A stretch of 40,057 nucleotides of DNA from CAYNYF01 sp964401385 (lineage in GTDB: Bacteria; Planctomycetota; Phycisphaerae; SM23-33). Each line of letters opens with the position of its first letter. The first letter of the stretch is position 1. The notes under the pieces were generated by a model that was not told the DNA's origin, did no database searches, and worked only from the letters and a program-made list of their open reading frames with translations. Where the stretch lies: NCBI GenBank assembly GCA_964401385.1, contig CAYNYF010000034.1:1-40057 (forward strand), written 5' to 3'. Positions 37,747 through 40,057 of this stretch are shown here, in pieces. The translations under genes were made by a program, and so were the position numbers.

Positions 37747-38376
37747 ATGGCGGACTTGCAAGCTGTTGCCGATGCGATCATCAAGGGCGATCGCAACACC
37801 GTAGTCGAACTGACGCAGAAGGCCATTGACGAGGGCGTCTCCGCTCTGGAAATACTCGATAAGGGCCTGATCGCCGGGATGAACGTCGTCGGCGAGCGCT
37901 TTAAGAAAAACGAAGTGTACGTCCCGGAGGTGCTGATCGCCGCCCGCGCCTTCAAGGGCGCCCAGGAGCTGCTGGCCCCGAAGCTCCAGGCCAGCGGCGC
38001 CAAGGCGGCCGGCACCGTGGTCCTGGGGACCGTCAAGGGCGATCTCCACGACATCGGCAAGAACCTCGTCCGGATGATGATGGAGGGCGGCGGGCTGAAA
38101 GTGGTGGACGTGGGCACCGACGTCGAGCCGGAGCAGTTCCTGGACGCCGTCAAGCAGAGCGGCGCAGAGATCTGCGCCATGAGCGCCCTGCTGACCACCA
38201 CCATGCCCCAGATGCCCGAGATCATCAAAGCGCTGAAGGCCTCCGGCGTCAAGGTCAAGACCATGATCGGCGGGGCGCCGGTCACGCAGAGCTACGCCGA
38301 CGAAATCGGCGCCGACGGCTACGCCGCGGATGCGGCCAGCGCCGTCGATACGGCCCTTGCCCTGCTGAAGGCGTAG
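37747..38376 (+). CDS. Corrinoid (methyl-transfer) protein
   Basis: 209 residues, the usual length for small corrinoid proteins (MtbC/MtmC, DmgC type). The N-terminal helical cap (VVELTQKAIDEGVSALEILD, GLIAGMNVVGERFKKNEVYV, PEVLIAARAFKGAQELLAP) shields the cofactor. The B12-binding Rossmann-like domain holds VLGTVKGDLHDIGKNLV, in which H101 of DLHDIG is the lower cobalt ligand, then VDVGTDVEPEQFLDAV, SALLTTTMPQM and KTMIGGAPVTQSYADEIGAD. The start at 37747 is the natural Met; the frame is open slightly upstream. It carries methyl groups between a substrate methyltransferase (MttB, MtaB or similar) and an acceptor enzyme, neither of which is adjacent. It is a possible user of the B12 imported by the system at 13.3 kb. 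Confidence 0.93.
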   Translation: MADLQAVADAIIKGDRNTVVELTQKAIDEGVSALEILDKGLIAGMNVVGERFKKNEVYVPEVLIAARAFKGAQELLAPKLQASGAKAAGTVVLGTVKGDLHDIGKNLVRMMMEGGGLKVVDVGTDVEPEQFLDAVKQSGAEICAMSALLTTTMPQMPEIIKALKASGVKVKTMIGGAPVTQSYADEIGADGYAADAASAVDTALALLKA

Positions 38377-38515
38377 CTGCGCCCGCCGCCGGCGCCTGTG
38401 ATACGCCCTTTCGGCGCGGCAGCCGCGGCGTTTTGGCCCGTGGGCGCCACGCCCGAACGGGGCGGCATGACCAACAGTTGCGTTTTGGGGCAGGCCACGG
38501 TTGAAGCGGAAACAC

Positions 38516-38556
38516 GGGCCCGCGGGAGCCTCACAAGCCGCGGGCCCTCTTTTTCT
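38516..38556 (+). terminator. Intrinsic terminator between corrinoid gene and rluD
   Basis: Perfect 10-bp stem GGGCCCGCGG (38516-38525) / CCGCGGGCCC (38538-38547), 12-nt loop, then tctttttct. It lies ~140 bases after the corrinoid gene and ends eight bases before the rluD start codon. The stem is symmetrical, so it could also act on the opposite strand, but the T-run supports the plus strand. Confidence 0.85.
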
Positions 38557-38563
38557 CCGGACA

Positions 38564-39703
38564 ATGCGCCGCAAAAAGCAAAAGAACGCCCCCGGCGTGG
38601 GCATGCAGGAGCAGGAGACCGCCGCCGAGGCCGAGGCCGACGGCCTCCGCCGGCTGCGGATCGACATTCGGCGGGCGCTGCCCGACCGCCGGCTGGACAA
38701 GTACCTCGCCGGCCGGCTGGGCTATCTCTCGCGAACCTCCCTTCAGCAATACATCCGCGACGGGGCCGTCACCGTCAACTCCGGCGTCGTTAAGCCTTCC
38801 CACATCATTCAGACCGGCGACGTGATCGAGATGCTCCTGCCGGAGCCGGTGGCGAAGGTCATCGCTCCTGAGCCAATCCCGCTGGACGTGATCTACGAGG
38901 ATCGGGACATCATCGCCGTGAACAAGCAGCCCGGGCTGATCGTTCACCCGGCGCGGGGCAATCCCTCGGGGACGCTGCTGAACGCTCTGGCGTACTATTT
39001 TCAGCAGCGGGCGGGCGCGGCCGGCGGGGTCGGCGCCGGCGGGGTGGGCGACCTGCCCGCCCCGGGAGGCTGGTATCGCCCGGGCGTCGTGCACCGGCTG
39101 GACCGCGACACCAGCGGGGTGATACTGCTGGCCAAGACGGAGCTGGCCCTGTGGCGGCTGGGGCGGCAGTTCGAGCTCAGGCGCGTGCGCAAGACCTATC
39201 ACGCCATCGTTCACGGGCAGATGGAGCTGGACGAGGACGCCATCGACGCGCCCATCGGCGCCCATCCCCGCGTCCGCGAGAGATACGTGGTCCGCCGCGC
39301 GACCGGCAAGCCCCTGCCGGTCACCGTCAAGCGGGCCGTTACGCGGTATCACGTGCTCGCCCGGCTCACCGAGACCGGCGCCATCTCCGGCGGCTTCACC
39401 TTCCTCGAGCTGTTTCCCAAGACCGGACGGACGCATCAGCTCCGCGTCCACATGAGCTTCATCGGGCACCCGATCGCGGGCGACCGCACCTACGGCGGCG
39501 GACCCGTCTATCGCAGCCAGCTCGAGGGCCACCCGGACCTCGCCCAGGGGCCGATCATCACCCGGCAGGCCCTCCACGCCCGGGTCATCGAGTTCCAGCA
39601 CCCGCGCACGCTCAAGCAGATGACGCTCCGGGCCCCGCCGCCGGAGGACTTCCTGGCCGCCCTTCGCTGCCTGGGCGCCGCCGAGCTGGCCGATAAGCTT
39701 TGA
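38564..39703 (+). CDS. rluD: RluD-family large-subunit pseudouridine synthase
   Basis: 379 residues. After a charged leader (MRRKKQKNAPG) comes an S4 RNA-binding domain: RRLDKYLAGRLGYLSRTSLQ, QYIRDGAVTVNSG, VKPSHIIQTGDVIEMLLPEP. The catalytic domain contains DVIYEDRDIIAVNKQPGLIV, HPARGNPSGTLLNALAYYF, the active-site motif HRLDRDTSG with nucleophile D180, FLELFPKTGRTHQLRVHMSF and IGHPIAGDRTYGG. A Gly-rich insertion (GAAGGVGAGGVG) separates the two conserved parts before HRLD. RluD makes pseudouridines in helix 69 of 23S rRNA. The ATG follows the upstream terminator by only eight bases and has no clear ribosome-binding site; the long open frame upstream runs through the terminator and is not coding. 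RluC/RluA cannot be excluded. Confidence 0.9.
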   Translation: MRRKKQKNAPGVGMQEQETAAEAEADGLRRLRIDIRRALPDRRLDKYLAGRLGYLSRTSLQQYIRDGAVTVNSGVVKPSHIIQTGDVIEMLLPEPVAKVIAPEPIPLDVIYEDRDIIAVNKQPGLIVHPARGNPSGTLLNALAYYFQQRAGAAGGVGAGGVGDLPAPGGWYRPGVVHRLDRDTSGVILLAKTELALWRLGRQFELRRVRKTYHAIVHGQMELDEDAIDAPIGAHPRVRERYVVRRATGKPLPVTVKRAVTRYHVLARLTETGAISGGFTFLELFPKTGRTHQLRVHMSFIGHPIAGDRTYGGGPVYRSQLEGHPDLAQGPIITRQALHARVIEFQHPRTLKQMTLRAPPPEDFLAALRCLGAAELADKL

Positions 39704-39727
39704 CAGGCGCCGGCGGCATCTTATAAT
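39700..39727 (+). promoter_or_regulatory. Near-consensus promoter of tatA
   Basis: Perfect TTGACA (39700-39705) overlapping the rluD stop codon, 16-base spacer and perfect TATAAT (39722-39727). Expected start near 39734, ~23 bases before the tatA ATG. It is the strongest match to sigma70 consensus in the window. Confidence 0.85.
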
Positions 39728-39756
39728 GGATTCGGCTCTAATAGGCAGGGTAGATA

Positions 39757-39987
39757 ATGACTACGCTGGCATGGCTAGGCTGGCAGGAACTGCTGGTGAT
39801 CGGCGTGATTGCGGTGCTGATTTTTGGGCGGCGGCTGCCCGATGTCGGCCGCAGCCTCGGCCAGGGACTGGTGGAGTTCAAGAAGGGGTTGCGCGGCGTC
39901 AAGGATGACGTCAAGGAGGCCGTCGACCAGGCCAAGGACGTCGCCTCCGAGGCGGACCAGGCCGGCCGGGACGACCAGAAGCAGTGA
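39757..39987 (+). CDS. tatA: TatA/E, twin-arginine translocase subunit
   Basis: 76 residues, typical of TatA. A short N-terminus leads into one membrane helix (WQELLVIGVIAVLIFG) with a glutamate near the start of the helix, then the FG hinge (FGRRLPDVGRSLGQGL) and amphipathic helix EFKKGLRGVKDDVKEAVD with the conserved F-K-K. The charged C-terminus (ASEADQAGRDDQKQ) is loosely conserved in the family. TatA oligomers form the pore through which folded proteins with RR signals, such as the sulfatase at 4760, cross the membrane. TatB and TatC genes are not next to it in this window. It has its own strong promoter. Confidence 0.93.
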   Translation: MTTLAWLGWQELLVIGVIAVLIFGRRLPDVGRSLGQGLVEFKKGLRGVKDDVKEAVDQAKDVASEADQAGRDDQKQ

Positions 39988-40026
39988 AGCTCCCCGTGGC
40001 CGCGGGACAAAACCAGCATCGAAACC

Positions 40027-40057
40027 GGGCGATTAGCTCAGTTGGCTAGAGCGTGCG
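40027..40057 (+). tRNA. 5' part of a tRNA gene
   Basis: gggcgattagctcagttggc begins a normal acceptor stem, UA linker and D arm (GCTC ... GAGC), with the D-loop AGTTGGCTA. The window ends before the anticodon, so the amino acid cannot be read; the acceptor and D arm resemble bacterial valine tRNAs. Nothing but 39 bases separate it from tatA. Confidence 0.85.

Overview
The window looks like a chromosomal segment of a high-GC member of the Planctomycetota, probably a Phycisphaerae-type lineage. The evidence is the combination of PEP-CTERM-tailed surface proteins, dockerin-like tandem loops of the form GDxNxDGxVDGADYTLWADxY, prepilin-type proteins with the planctomycete H-X9-D(G/S) tail, a Tat-exported sulfatase, SPFH/ABC-2 operons, and intergenic DNA full of GC-rich palindromic repeats. 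The taxonomic call is inference; no rRNA is present.

Layout. 1-4.7 kb: an M42 aminopeptidase (cut by the window edge), a fasciclin-domain protein, a pilin-like protein and a PEP-CTERM surface protein, with decayed PEP-CTERM/dockerin tails and palindromic repeats between them. 4.7-9.2 kb: a Tat-dependent sulfatase, another PEP-CTERM remnant, an Mrr-like nuclease, minisatellite DNA and an HTH-Doc toxin-antitoxin pair. 9.5-11.4 kb: larB (nickel-pincer cofactor) and nnrD (NAD(P)HX repair). 11.5-13.2 kb: a secreted protein on the minus strand. 13.3-17.8 kb: a BtuF-BtuC fusion, its ATPase BtuD, ribF and nrnA. 17.9-21.3 kb: promoter, cobalamin riboswitch, intrinsic terminator, then a beta-propeller PEP-CTERM protein and a 629-residue protein that joins a surface domain, dockerin-like loops and a PEP-CTERM helix to a complete prepilin. 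21.3-31.9 kb (minus): a probable operon of three SPFH proteins, an ABC ATPase, an ABC-2 permease and a large unrecognised protein, followed by a lipoprotein. A second ABC-2 permease is divergent at 32.2 kb. 33.6-35.7 kb: a P1B-type metal ATPase. 36.4-40 kb: a lipoprotein, a membrane-anchored repeat protein, a corrinoid protein, an RluD-family pseudouridine synthase, tatA and the 5' part of a tRNA gene.

How the parts fit. Vitamin B12 is the recurring theme: an importer with binding protein and permease fused, a B12 riboswitch with its own terminator in front of two predicted surface proteins, and a corrinoid-binding protein. The most interesting hypothesis is that the two riboswitch-controlled PEP-CTERM proteins are a planctomycete surface B12-capture system, functionally similar to the beta-propeller BtuG of Bacteroides, feeding the BtuFC-BtuD importer encoded just upstream. 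This is inference and needs binding or expression data. The second theme is turnover of PEP-CTERM genes: three orphan tails, a duplicated 110-bp tail cassette and copied promoter-like segments lie within 4 kb.
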